A stretch of DNA of 64,000 nt, from assembly GCF_900187445.1 (NCBI RefSeq), contig NZ_FYEB01000002.1, positions 25,412 to 89,411 of the forward strand. Reading direction: 5' to 3'. The first letter of the stretch is position 1, and each line of letters opens with the position of its first letter. This DNA comes from Pseudomonas sp. Irchel s3b2 (GTDB lineage: Bacteria > Pseudomonadota > Gammaproteobacteria > Pseudomonadales > Pseudomonadaceae). Of the stretch, positions 17,116 through 27,969 are shown piece after piece. The notes beneath the pieces are model-generated. The model was not told the origin of the DNA, did no database searches, and saw only the letters and a list, made by a program, of their open reading frames with translations. The position numbers and the translations under genes are program-made.

Positions 17116-18558
17116 TCAAACCGTCCTGCCGTATTGGTCTTCGAAGCGAACGATATCGTCTTCTCCCAGGTATTCACCGCTTTGCACTTCGATGATCACC
17201 AGGTCGATCACGCCGGGGTTTTCCAGGCGGTGCCTGTGCCCGGCGGCAATGAACGTCGACTCGTTCTTGGCCACCAGGTGCGACCCGGAACCGTTGTTGG
17301 TGACCTTGGCCATACCTTCGACCACCACCCAGTGTTCGTTGCGGTGGTGGTGCATCTGCAACGACAACTTGGCGCCGGGTTTGACCACGATGCGTTTGAT
17401 CTTGAAGCGCGGCCCTTCCTCGAGCACGGTGTAGGTGCCCCAAGGTCGGCTGACGGTGCGATGCAGGCGATAGGCTTCGTGTTTTTCGTCCTTGAGCTGC
17501 CGGGCTACCCGGCGCACATCCTGGGCGCGGTCGGCGTGGGCCACCAGCACCGCGTCGGCGGTGTCGATGATGATCAGGTTATCCACACCCACTGCGGCGA
17601 CCAACCGGTCTTCGCTCTGGATGAAGTTGTTGTGGCTGTCGATGAAGATCGCGTCGCCGCTGGCGCGATTGTTCTGTGCATCGGCCGGCACCAGCGCCGC
17701 CACGGCGCCCCAGGAACCTATGTCGCTCCAGTCGAAACTGGCCGGCACCACGACCACTTTGTCGGAGCGTTCCATCAAGGCGTAGTCGATGGCGATGTCG
17801 GTGATTTCGGCGAAGTGTGTTGGCGACAATTCCTGTTGCAGGCAGCCTGCGGTTTCCACCGGTGCACTGGCGGCCATGCAGGCCCGAGCCTGTTCAAGCA
17901 GTTGGGGCGCATGAAGATGCAACTCGGCCAGCAGTGTGGCGATCGAGAAGCAGAACATCCCCGAATTCCACAGGAAATTACCGCTCTCCAGATAATGCGT
18001 GGCGGTTTGCAGGTCGGGTTTCTCGACGAAGCGCTGCACCTTGGCGGCGCCTTTATCATCCAGCGGGGCACCGGTTTCGATGTAGCCGAAGCCGGTTTCC
18101 GGGGCTGTCGGTACTACGCCGAAGGTCACCAGATGACCGGCCTTGGCTAGCGTCACGGCGTGCTCGACCGCGCTTTTCAACGCGTCTTCGTTGAGGATCA
18201 GATGATCGGCGGGCATCACCACCATGATTGCTTCGTCGCCGTGCAGGGCTTGTAGCGAAAGGGCTGCCGCCGCGATGGCCGGGGCCGTATTGCGGCCCGT
18301 CGGCTCGAGCAGGAAATGCCCGCGATGACGCTCCAGGTGCGCACCCTGATAGTGATCCTTGCTCTGGAAGTAATAGTCGCGGTTGGTCACCGTGACGATA
18401 TCGCCCCAGCCATCGAGCAAACCGGCCGCACGCCGATAAGTTTTACTCAGCAGCGACTGACCGTCGGGCAGGGTCATGAACGGCTTGGGATGGCCTTCAC
18501 GGGACACAGGCCACAAACGGGTCCCGGCACCGCCGGAGAGAATCACGGGAATCAGCAT
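17116..18558 (-). CDS. wbpW: WbpW, mannose-1-phosphate guanylyltransferase / phosphomannose isomerase
   Basis: The bifunctional 480-residue enzyme makes GDP-D-mannose, the precursor of GDP-D-rhamnose. The N-terminal nucleotidyltransferase domain shows LSGGAGTRLWPVSREGHPKPF split over the GTP loop. The C-terminal cupin (about 360-480) holds the isomerase metal site, QMHHHRNEHW. It lies three bases after gmd. It is the CPA-dedicated paralogue of AlgA, judged by its position. Confidence 0.94.
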   Translation of the reverse strand: MLIPVILSGGAGTRLWPVSREGHPKPFMTLPDGQSLLSKTYRRAAGLLDGWGDIVTVTNRDYYFQSKDHYQGAHLERHRGHFLLEPTGRNTAPAIAAAALSLQALHGDEAIMVVMPADHLILNEDALKSAVEHAVTLAKAGHLVTFGVVPTAPETGFGYIETGAPLDDKGAAKVQRFVEKPDLQTATHYLESGNFLWNSGMFCFSIATLLAELHLHAPQLLEQARACMAASAPVETAGCLQQELSPTHFAEITDIAIDYALMERSDKVVVVPASFDWSDIGSWGAVAALVPADAQNNRASGDAIFIDSHNNFIQSEDRLVAAVGVDNLIIIDTADAVLVAHADRAQDVRRVARQLKDEKHEAYRLHRTVSRPWGTYTVLEEGPRFKIKRIVVKPGAKLSLQMHHHRNEHWVVVEGMAKVTNNGSGSHLVAKNESTFIAAGHRHRLENPGVIDLVIIEVQSGEYLGEDDIVRFEDQYGRTV

Positions 18559-18561
18559 GGC

Positions 18562-20444
<1,883 letters not shown>

Positions 20445-20872
20445 GCAGCGACTCCCTTGATCATAAAACCTCGTCCATTCCCCACAGGCTTGATGGAGAT
20501 GTCTTACAGACCGGGTGGATTACAGGGTCGAAAGACAGGCGAAGTCGTTGTTGTAGTTGTTTGGTAGCCAATCTGTGCCAATTACGAAGCAATTTCAACA
20601 GGTCCCGCCGTGACCGGTCAGTTCTCGTTAGCGTAGCCCTGTTTTTCTCGTCGGGCGGTTCACGAACCCTTAACGGATGTGTTTAGAATGCCCCTCGTCA
20701 CGATCGCCCAGGGTTCGGCAGGGTTGTTCTGAAACTCCGCGAAACTGACCACTAAAACAAGAACGTAGACGGGCAAAAGATGATGGAAGGGCACAGGCGA
20801 TACCTGGCTCTATCCGTTGCTCTACCGTCCTGAAGTGGGACTGCCGGGATGGCAGTTTCACTGTGGAATGCT
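20445..20872. other. Divergent promoter region between the two CPA operons
   Basis: This 428-bp gap holds no convincing gene. It must contain the promoters of rmd (leftward) and of the CPA-modification operon (rightward). I see no JUMPstart or ops element and no strong inverted repeat. The lower GC around 20510-20650 fits a regulatory region. Confidence 0.7.
20659..20689 (+). promoter_or_regulatory. Weak candidate sigma-70 promoter of the CPA-modification operon
   Basis: TTCACG (20659-20664) and TAGAAT (20684-20689) are separated by 19 bases, somewhat long for sigma-70. The -10 element is good, the -35 poor. The start codon at 20873 would leave a leader of about 175 bases. Confidence 0.3.
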
Positions 20873-22450
20873 ATGAATTTCATTCTTTACTCGGCCGTGA
20901 ACGATAGCCTGACTCGTCAAACAGTCGGTCGTCCTCAATACGATTATGCGTTTATCCTCCAGGCTTACCGACGGGTGCTCGAAAGCTTTGGAAGCGTTCA
21001 TATCGTGGCGTCGATCGCCGAGGTCGACCCCCTTGCCCGGCGACTGTCGCAAGAGCATCAGGAAAGTCTTTTCCTCTCGTTCGCCGCGCCACATGACACT
21101 CCCACTGACCTGAGCTGCCCGACCGTGTGCGTGGTGGCCTGGGAGTTCGACTCGATTCCCGCTGAACAAGAGAGCAGCGACCCGCAGCAAGACTGGCGTC
21201 GTATCCTTGGTATTCACGGTCGAGTCATCACGCTCTCGAGCCATGCCGCGCGGGCGATCCGTAAAGCGTTGGGCGAGGACTTCCCGGTGCTGGTCCTGCC
21301 CGTGCCGCTTTGGCAAGATTTCGCCATCTCTGGCGAACCCGTGCAGCAGGTGCCGATTAACCCCGGGACCACCGTTGATATCACCGGCTGCATTCTCGAT
21401 ACGCGGGTGCTTGGGCTGCGCGCCGACGATCTGCTTCCACCGGTGCCTACCGCTGAAGAGCTGGCGCGCATTGAGGCGCTGAAGCCTCCACCCCTGACGC
21501 CACATCGACGCTTCATTATTGCCAAGCACTATCTGCGGGCCTGGGTTCGGGACATTGTTCGTGGCTCGTCACTGCCGGAGGGTGGCCATCGAATCCAGTA
21601 TCTGAAGCAGTGGTATTGGGAAGGCGTTCAAGATCTTTTATCGGACACCTTGCGTTCGCGGCTGGCCAGGTACCTGCCGGGCGTGGCGGGTCCGTTACCC
21701 ATACCTGCAGCGCCACCACTCGATTTGCCGGACCTCGGCCAGCGGGCCGAAACCCGGGTCGATGGCGTGGTGTATGTCAGTGCGTTCGACCCCAAGGATG
21801 GCCGCAGTAATTGGCCGCGACTGATCTCGGCGTTTTGTTGGGCGTTTCGTGACACGCCCGACGCCACGCTGGTGTTGAGAATCACCCAGGCCGATCTTGC
21901 GACTTATTACGTCGAAGTGCTCACCGTGCTTAGACAGCTTTCACCGTTTGCCTGTCGAGTGGTTGTGTTGCATGGCGAACTGGATGAGCCGCAATCGGCT
22001 CGGCTTTACCAGGCTGCGAGCTTCTACGTGAACGCCTCACATTGCGAAGGACTGTGTCTTCCATTGATGGAGTTCATGGCCCGCGGCACGCCGGCCATCG
22101 CGCCAAATCACAGTGCCATGGAGGACTACATCGACGAAACCGTGGCGTTCGTGGTCAAGTCCAGCGCCGAGCCCGCGGCTTGGCCTCAGGATGTCCGCAC
22201 GCTTTATCGCACCCGGCAATATCGGCCGGATTGGGGCTCGCTGAAAATCGCGTTCCAGCAAAGTTACGCGATGGTCAAGGAACACCCGCAGACCTACGAG
22301 GCCATGTCGGGTGCTGCCATGGCGCGCATGCACGATTACTGCCTGGTCACTTCCTGGCAACCGCGCCTGCTGGCGTTTCTCGGACAACCGATGGCGGGCG
22401 AGGTGGAAACGGCCTCGGCCGTCAACGTGGCGGATAACGCATCATGCTGA
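20873..22450 (+). CDS. CPA-modification glycosyltransferase (PA5455-like)
   Basis: The 525-residue protein starts MNFILYSAVNDSLTRQTVGR from ATG 20873, which aligns with the start of the next gene's product; ATG 20849 in the same frame is less likely. The C-terminal half is a GT-B nucleotide-sugar domain with VVYVSAFDPKDGRSNWPRL and the EX7E motif HCEGLCLPLMEFMARGTPAIAPNHSAM, split here across the loop. Residues about 180-290 are an insert not found in the next gene. In P. aeruginosa the five genes PA5455-PA5459 next to rmd were reported to be needed for CPA; this looks like the first. Confidence 0.82.
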   Translation: MNFILYSAVNDSLTRQTVGRPQYDYAFILQAYRRVLESFGSVHIVASIAEVDPLARRLSQEHQESLFLSFAAPHDTPTDLSCPTVCVVAWEFDSIPAEQESSDPQQDWRRILGIHGRVITLSSHAARAIRKALGEDFPVLVLPVPLWQDFAISGEPVQQVPINPGTTVDITGCILDTRVLGLRADDLLPPVPTAEELARIEALKPPPLTPHRRFIIAKHYLRAWVRDIVRGSSLPEGGHRIQYLKQWYWEGVQDLLSDTLRSRLARYLPGVAGPLPIPAAPPLDLPDLGQRAETRVDGVVYVSAFDPKDGRSNWPRLISAFCWAFRDTPDATLVLRITQADLATYYVEVLTVLRQLSPFACRVVVLHGELDEPQSARLYQAASFYVNASHCEGLCLPLMEFMARGTPAIAPNHSAMEDYIDETVAFVVKSSAEPAAWPQDVRTLYRTRQYRPDWGSLKIAFQQSYAMVKEHPQTYEAMSGAAMARMHDYCLVTSWQPRLLAFLGQPMAGEVETASAVNVADNASC

Positions 22451-24624
22451 TCCTGATTTATTCGGAAACCAATCAGAGCACCATCACCCAGAATCTTGGC
22501 CGTGCTGAATACAGTTACTACTTCGTACTCAAGGAATTTCGCCCGGTACTCGAACGACTGGGCACGGTGCTGGAAGTCACCAACCCCGATGAGGAGGTCG
22601 ACCGCCTTTACGGTGAATGCCTGGCCCGGGATGAAGCCTGCGTGTTTCTGTCGTTCTCGCCTCCCCACCGCACTGCCACTCACTATGCGTGCCCGACCGT
22701 TCCGGTGTTTGCATGGGAATTCAGCACCATTCCAGACGAAAGCTGGTACGACGATCCGCGCAACGATTGGCGCAATGTTCTGGCTTCGACAGGTGCGGCG
22801 ATTACCCATTCCAGCTACACGGTCAATGCGGTGCGCAATGCCATGGGCGCCGATTACCCCATCACCGCGATACCTTCTCCGGTGTGGGACCGATTCTGTG
22901 CACGGGGACGGCAATTGGAACGGCGGCCGCTGGCTCGCCAGGTCAAACTCAAGCTCAAGGGGCTGTTGGTCGATAGCCGGGCAGTCGACCTGCGGGCTTA
23001 TGCTCCAGCGCCGTTGCGCACAGGCTCAGGCATTGACTTTAAGGCACCGGCTGGTGAGCGAGAGCTGACGCTCGACGGCGTTGTCTACACGTCGGTGTTC
23101 AATCCCTGCGATGGCCGTAAAAACTGGGAGGATATGCTCAGCGCTTTTTGCTCCACATTCCGTGATGTGGAAGACGCGACGCTGGTTTTGAAGTTGACCC
23201 ATTTCGATGCCAGGCAGGCGCTGAGCGATCTGCTGCCCAAGCTGTACCAGAATCAGCCCTATCGTTGCCGGATCGTATTGATCTACGGGTATCTGGCGGA
23301 CGTGGATTACGAGCAGTTGGTGCAGGCAACCAGTTACGTGGTGAACACGTCCCACGGTGAAGGTCAGTGTCTGCCGCTGATGGAGTTCATGTCCTGCGGC
23401 AAACCCGCGGTGGCACCGTCGAACACGGCGATGGGCGACTACGTCGATGCCGATAACACCTTCATCGTCGAGTCGACAGAAGAGCTGACCAACTGGCCTC
23501 ATGATCCACGCTCTGCCTACCGCACGTTGCGCTATACCGCCAATTGGGAGTCGCTGTGCCAGGCCTATCAGGCCAGTTATGAAGTGGCCCGACACGAGAG
23601 CGAGCGCTACGCGATCATGTCGGCCCATGCCATAGACCGCCTGGAGGCATTCTGCAGCCAGGACCGTACCTGCACGCGGTTGAAAGTGTTCATCGCCGAT
23701 GTGCTTGAACAACACAAAGTGCACGGCAAACCTGTAGATCGCGTGGCGGCCCAGCTCCAGCGCAAGGAGGAGGAAGCCGTGCAAGCGGCGAACGTCTTCG
23801 AAGGCGCTACCTCGCCTCGCGACTGTGGCCTGCGCGATGCAGTACTGGATGGCTGGTTTCTCAACGACAGCGGTGAACTGCTCAAGGGCTTCGCTATCAC
23901 GGCAGAGGACACGTTCCTGGATGTGGGATGCGGCGAGGGTGGTTCAACGCTGTTTGCCGTGCGCCAGGGTGCTTCAGTGATATTCACCGACAGCGAGCTG
24001 GACAAGGTGCAGGACCTTGCCCGACGCGTTGTGGCGGAATCTGGCGTAGCCAGCCTCGGATTGGTCAGTAACAGCCTGCCGCTACCATTGCGCGATGGCT
24101 GCGCGAGCAAGATTGTGTGCACGGAAGTGCTTGAGCATGTCGATGAGCCTGAACAGTTCATGGCTGAGCTGGTGCGCATGGGGCGCCCGGGTGCGCAATA
24201 TTTGATCAGCGTGCCGGATCCGGTCGGTGAGCACTTGCAAAAAGGCATCGCGCCGCCGAGCTACTATCAGTCCCCCAACCATATCCAGATCTTTTCCCGT
24301 GAACGCTTTACCGAGCTTGTCGAGAACGCAGGACTGGTCATCGAGCACCGTCAATCCAGCGGCTTTTTCTGGGTCATGGGCATGATTTTTTTCTGGGCCA
24401 GCGAACGCGCCGGGGGCAACGATCTCAGTGGTGCCGTTCGTGACCGGATTCACGCGCCATACCCCCCTCTGATGGAGAGCTGGGCGAGAACCTGGCAAGA
24501 CCTGCTGGCGCAACCCAATGGGCTGGCGATCAAGCAGATGCTCGATCAGTTCATGCCCAAGAGTCAGGTGATCATCGCCCGCAAACCGACGGAGGCTGAG
24601 GCGACGTCCAGGAGGACAGCATGA
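22444..24624 (+). CDS. Fused glycosyltransferase and SAM-dependent methyltransferase for CPA modification
   Basis: The 726-residue fusion has a GT-B glycosyltransferase at about 1-430 (VVYTSVFNPCDGRKNWEDM, SHGEGQCLPLMEFMSCGKPA) and a class I methyltransferase at about 455-720. The SAM loop is FLDVGCGEGG around residue 490, followed by CTEVLEHVDEPEQF. The glycosyltransferase half is a paralogue of the preceding gene. The methyltransferase half is a paralogue of the gene at 25763. As I recall, P. aeruginosa has these activities as separate genes PA5456 and PA5457, so this would be a fusion of the two. The start overlaps the previous stop by seven bases. Confidence 0.85.
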   Translation: MLILIYSETNQSTITQNLGRAEYSYYFVLKEFRPVLERLGTVLEVTNPDEEVDRLYGECLARDEACVFLSFSPPHRTATHYACPTVPVFAWEFSTIPDESWYDDPRNDWRNVLASTGAAITHSSYTVNAVRNAMGADYPITAIPSPVWDRFCARGRQLERRPLARQVKLKLKGLLVDSRAVDLRAYAPAPLRTGSGIDFKAPAGERELTLDGVVYTSVFNPCDGRKNWEDMLSAFCSTFRDVEDATLVLKLTHFDARQALSDLLPKLYQNQPYRCRIVLIYGYLADVDYEQLVQATSYVVNTSHGEGQCLPLMEFMSCGKPAVAPSNTAMGDYVDADNTFIVESTEELTNWPHDPRSAYRTLRYTANWESLCQAYQASYEVARHESERYAIMSAHAIDRLEAFCSQDRTCTRLKVFIADVLEQHKVHGKPVDRVAAQLQRKEEEAVQAANVFEGATSPRDCGLRDAVLDGWFLNDSGELLKGFAITAEDTFLDVGCGEGGSTLFAVRQGASVIFTDSELDKVQDLARRVVAESGVASLGLVSNSLPLPLRDGCASKIVCTEVLEHVDEPEQFMAELVRMGRPGAQYLISVPDPVGEHLQKGIAPPSYYQSPNHIQIFSRERFTELVENAGLVIEHRQSSGFFWVMGMIFFWASERAGGNDLSGAVRDRIHAPYPPLMESWARTWQDLLAQPNGLAIKQMLDQFMPKSQVIIARKPTEAEATSRRTA

Positions 24625-25769
24625 GCAACAAACGGATCATGGATATCGAGTTGTTGCGGGGCATTGCGGTGCTCGGTGTGCTGTTCCATCACCTGCACAT
24701 CAACTTGTTTGCGTCGCCACTGCTGCAGACCATCAGTGTCTATGGGCAATTCTGGTGGGGCGTCGATCTGTTTTTTGCCATCTCTGGATTTGTCATCGCG
24801 CGCAGTCTGATACCGGCATTGCAAGGCTGCAGTACACGCCAGGAATGCTGGCAGCAGATTCGCAACTTCTGGCTACGCCGAGCTTTTCGTTTGTTGCCTT
24901 CAGCGTGGTTGTGGTTGACGTTGACGCTGCTGGCCTGTGTGTTTCTCAACCGCGCCGGCGCGTTCGGTTCGCTCCATGCCAATGTGCAAGCCACCCTGGC
25001 CGGGCTGGCGCAATACGCTAATTTCCGTTTCGCCGACAGCTTCCTTCACTACGAATACGGTGCCAGTTTCGTCTACTGGAGCCTGTCTCTGGAGGAGCAG
25101 TTCTACCTGTTGTTTCCGTTGATGATTCTGCTCTGCCGCAAGTACCTGGCTTGGGCGCTGTTGGCGCTGGTGGCGGTGCAGCTATTGACGTCACGCACGC
25201 CGATGCTGATGGTGGTGCGAACCGATGCACTGGCCCTCGGCGTGCTGTTGGCCATGTGGAGTGTGCGACCTGGTTATCTGCGCTGGGAACCGACATTCTT
25301 GCGCCGGCCATGGGCTGGCGTCTCGGTGCTGGTGGTCATCGTCGTGCTGCTGAGTATGCTGGCGGCCGATCGATTTCAGCCTACCCAGTACCGTGTCGGC
25401 GTGATTGCCATGCTCAGCGCGGTGCTGGTTTGGGTGGCGTCCTACAACCGCGACTACCTGATACCACGTGGACTGCTGAAAAATCTGATGACTTGGGTCG
25501 GCAGCCGTTCCTACGGGATTTATCTGATCCACATCCCGGCCTACTTTCTGGTCCGTGAATTCACCTTACGCTTGCAGGCGGTCGGTCTGCCCAACCCGGC
25601 CGGCCAGCCGATCCTGACGTTGCTGATCGCTTGCGGGCTGATCGCCCTGTTGAGTGAGTTCAACTACCGCTTCATTGAAATGCCCCTGCGTAATCGCGGC
25701 GCCTCGCTGGTGCAACGTTTGGGCACGTCCCGAACCGCCATCCCATCCTCTGGAGCCACCTCATGCTGA
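24621..25769 (+). CDS. Membrane acyltransferase (acyltransferase_3 family, PA5458-like)
   Basis: The 382-residue protein has about ten hydrophobic segments. The N-terminal signature of the family is DIELLRGIAVLGVLFHHLH, containing the catalytic-type His pair, followed by WWGVDLFFAISGFVI. These enzymes O-acetylate surface glycans, usually using acetyl-CoA across the inner membrane. The ATG overlaps the fusion gene's stop (ATGA), tying it to CPA modification. Whether CPA is the acceptor in this strain is inferred from position. Confidence 0.88.
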   Translation: MSNKRIMDIELLRGIAVLGVLFHHLHINLFASPLLQTISVYGQFWWGVDLFFAISGFVIARSLIPALQGCSTRQECWQQIRNFWLRRAFRLLPSAWLWLTLTLLACVFLNRAGAFGSLHANVQATLAGLAQYANFRFADSFLHYEYGASFVYWSLSLEEQFYLLFPLMILLCRKYLAWALLALVAVQLLTSRTPMLMVVRTDALALGVLLAMWSVRPGYLRWEPTFLRRPWAGVSVLVVIVVLLSMLAADRFQPTQYRVGVIAMLSAVLVWVASYNRDYLIPRGLLKNLMTWVGSRSYGIYLIHIPAYFLVREFTLRLQAVGLPNPAGQPILTLLIACGLIALLSEFNYRFIEMPLRNRGASLVQRLGTSRTAIPSSGATSC

Positions 25770-26599
25770 GCCTTTTGAAGAAACTCACGGGCATGCCCGC
25801 TGCCACCCAGCCGCTGACGCCAGTACCCTCGGTCCCGGACAAAGTCGACCCGTACATGCTCGGCTTGCACGACGCGATGCTCAGCGGCTGGTTCAACCAG
25901 CAAACCGGTGAGCTATTCACCGGTTTCCCGGTCAGCCCTGAGGACACCCTGCTGGACGTGGGCTGCGGTGACGGTGGCAACGTGCATTTCTGCGGCATGC
26001 GCGGGGCGAAGATCATCATCGCCGACATCGATGCGGCCAAGGTTGAAGCGACTCATAAGCGCTTGAGCGACACGCCGGCGCGGGGCATCGAGTGCCACGT
26101 CACGGACTGCAACCCGCTGCCGATTGCTGACGCGACCGCAACCCGGGTGGTGTCCACCGAAGTCATTGAACACGTCGACGATCCGGCGCAGTTCCTCGCC
26201 GAACTGGTGCGGGTCGGCAAGCCCGGGGCGCTGTATTTGCTCAGCGTTCCGCACCCGAGCTCCGAAGACCTGCAAAAAGACATCGCCGCGCCAGAGTATT
26301 TCCAGAAGCCCAACCACATTCGCATCATCAGCGAAGAGCAGTTCAAGGCGATGGTCAGCGACGCCGGCCTGGAAGTCATCAGCCACAGCCAGTACGGGTT
26401 CTATTGGTCGATGTGGATGCTGTTGTTCTGGGAGGCCAAGGTTGATCTCAGCAACGCTGACCATCCGTTGCTCAACCATTGGGCCAACACCTGGCAAGCC
26501 GTTCTGTCCTCGCCGCGGGGCGCGCAGATCAAACAGGCGCTGGATGCGGTGGTGGCGAAAAGTCAGGTGATCATTGCCCGCAAGCCAATGGCTGAGTAG
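25763..26599 (+). CDS. Class I SAM-dependent methyltransferase (PA5459-like)
   Basis: The 278-residue protein has the SAM loop LLDVGCGDGG and the post-motif STEVIEHVDDPAQF. It aligns throughout with the C-terminal part of the fusion protein at 22444-24624: LHDAMLSGWFNQQTGEL matches LRDAVLDGWFLNDSGEL. This indicates an in-operon duplication. It overlaps the acyltransferase end by seven bases and closes the operon. A likely job is O-methylation of D-rhamnose at the CPA chain end, by analogy with 3-O-methyl-rhamnose reported in P. aeruginosa. Confidence 0.85.
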   Translation: MLSLLKKLTGMPAATQPLTPVPSVPDKVDPYMLGLHDAMLSGWFNQQTGELFTGFPVSPEDTLLDVGCGDGGNVHFCGMRGAKIIIADIDAAKVEATHKRLSDTPARGIECHVTDCNPLPIADATATRVVSTEVIEHVDDPAQFLAELVRVGKPGALYLLSVPHPSSEDLQKDIAAPEYFQKPNHIRIISEEQFKAMVSDAGLEVISHSQYGFYWSMWMLLFWEAKVDLSNADHPLLNHWANTWQAVLSSPRGAQIKQALDAVVAKSQVIIARKPMAE

Positions 26600-26626
26600 G
26601 CTGCCGGGAATTCGTAAGAGATCAAT

Positions 26627-26758
26627 TGTGGCGAGGGAGCTTGCTCCCGCTGGGCTGCGAAGCAGCCCCGCATTTCATCAGACACGCCACCGTGGCAGCA
26701 TTTGTGACTGCTGCGCCCGAACGCGGACCGGCCGGCGGGAGCAAGCTCCCTCGCCACA
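26627..26758. repeat. Paired REP elements with 24-bp perfect outer arms
   Basis: The arms at 26627-26650 and 26735-26758 are exact reverse complements. The left one contains GGCGAGGGAGCTTGCTCCCG. The same core occurs at 11319-11440. It lies between the CPA-modification operon and the DUF3142 gene. Confidence 0.9.
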
Positions 26759-26775
26759 GAGGATGAGGGGTCATT

Positions 26776-27969
26776 GTGTTTTTCATTCGTCTGTCGGCCT
26801 TGCTCGCCGCATTGCTGCTGCTCAACGGTTGCGAGCGACAGGACGCGCCGCCGCTCGATCAGCAACTCTATGTCTGGCAACGACAATGGACGCCGGCCCA
26901 TGACGCTGCGCTGCGCGACAGCCGTGCCGATTTCTCGACCTTGCGCGTGCTGGCTTTGCAGGTGTTTCCGCAGGCCGGCTGGAGCCGGGCGTGGATCGAT
27001 CCGGCGCTGCTCAAGCGTGATGGTCGGCCGCTGATTGCAGTGATTCGTCTGGATGGCCAGCTCAAGGGGCTGGATCAGGACGAGGTCACCGCGCAAATCC
27101 AGCAAGTACTCAGCGATTGGCAAGGGCAGGGGCTGATCGTCTCCGGCGTGGAAATCGACCACGATGCGGGTAACGCCCGGCTACCGGCCTACCGCGAATT
27201 CCTCACGCATTTACGCGCTGTTCTGCCGGCTTCATTGCCACTGAGCATCACCGCGTTGCCGGCCTGGCTCCACAGCCCTGAATTGCCGGCGCTGCTGGCG
27301 ACGGTCGACAGCAGCGTCTTGCAGGTGCACGCGGTGAGCGATCCACGGCGTGGGCTGTTCGACCCGGATCGGGCGCGGCAGTGGGCCAAGGCCTGGAGCC
27401 GAATTACCTCGAAACCATTTTATCTGGCGCTGCCGGCTTATGGCGTGGCGCTGTTGCCGGGGGCCGGTGGCGCGCCGGTCGTGGAAAGCGAAGTGCCGAT
27501 CGAGCGGGGTGGCAAGCGCCGTGAGTTACTGGCGGATCCGCTCCAGTTGAGCAAGCTGGGCGCCGAGTTACGCGCCGATCCGCCGGCTCATCTGGCCGGG
27601 CTGATCTGGTTTCGTCTGCCGCTGGCCAATGATCGCAGGGCCTGGAGCCTGACGACGCTAATTGCGGTGGTGCGTGGCGATACGCTCGACACTCGTGTGG
27701 GGCTGAAGCTCTCGACGCAGGACGGCCTCTACGACATTAGCGTCAGCAACCAAGGCAACCTCGACAGCGCCTGGCCCGAACGCCTGACGCTGGCGGTGCA
27801 GGGCTGCGAGGGCGCCGATGCATTGGCCGGTTATGCGTTGCAACAGCGCCCCGATCTGCTTACCTTCACCCGCCTGCGCGAGGGTCGAATCCCGGCCGGC
27901 GGGCAGCGCGCCATCGGTTGGGCACGCTGCGCACATATTGATCAAGGAGGTTCGAATGTTCACCCGTAA
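26776..27969 (+). CDS. DUF3142 lipoprotein, function unknown
   Basis: The 397-residue protein starts at GTG 26776, with GAGGGG six bases upstream. The N-terminus is a lipoprotein signal (hydrophobic run, then LLNGC with Cys19 as the acylation site). The body resembles DUF3142 with a TIM-barrel-like glycosidase look (GVEIDHDAGNARLPAYREFL, LSITALPAWLHSP), but no catalytic pair is certain. It overlaps the next gene by 14 bases, so the two products likely work together in the envelope. Confidence 0.8.
   Translation: MFFIRLSALLAALLLLNGCERQDAPPLDQQLYVWQRQWTPAHDAALRDSRADFSTLRVLALQVFPQAGWSRAWIDPALLKRDGRPLIAVIRLDGQLKGLDQDEVTAQIQQVLSDWQGQGLIVSGVEIDHDAGNARLPAYREFLTHLRAVLPASLPLSITALPAWLHSPELPALLATVDSSVLQVHAVSDPRRGLFDPDRARQWAKAWSRITSKPFYLALPAYGVALLPGAGGAPVVESEVPIERGGKRRELLADPLQLSKLGAELRADPPAHLAGLIWFRLPLANDRRAWSLTTLIAVVRGDTLDTRVGLKLSTQDGLYDISVSNQGNLDSAWPERLTLAVQGCEGADALAGYALQQRPDLLTFTRLREGRIPAGGQRAIGWARCAHIDQGGSNVHP

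Noticed and set aside
25468..25484. Third parS-like site (ACCACGTGGAC) in the acyltransferase gene
   Set aside because: Only the CCACGTGG core matches; six of sixteen positions differ from the two perfect copies.
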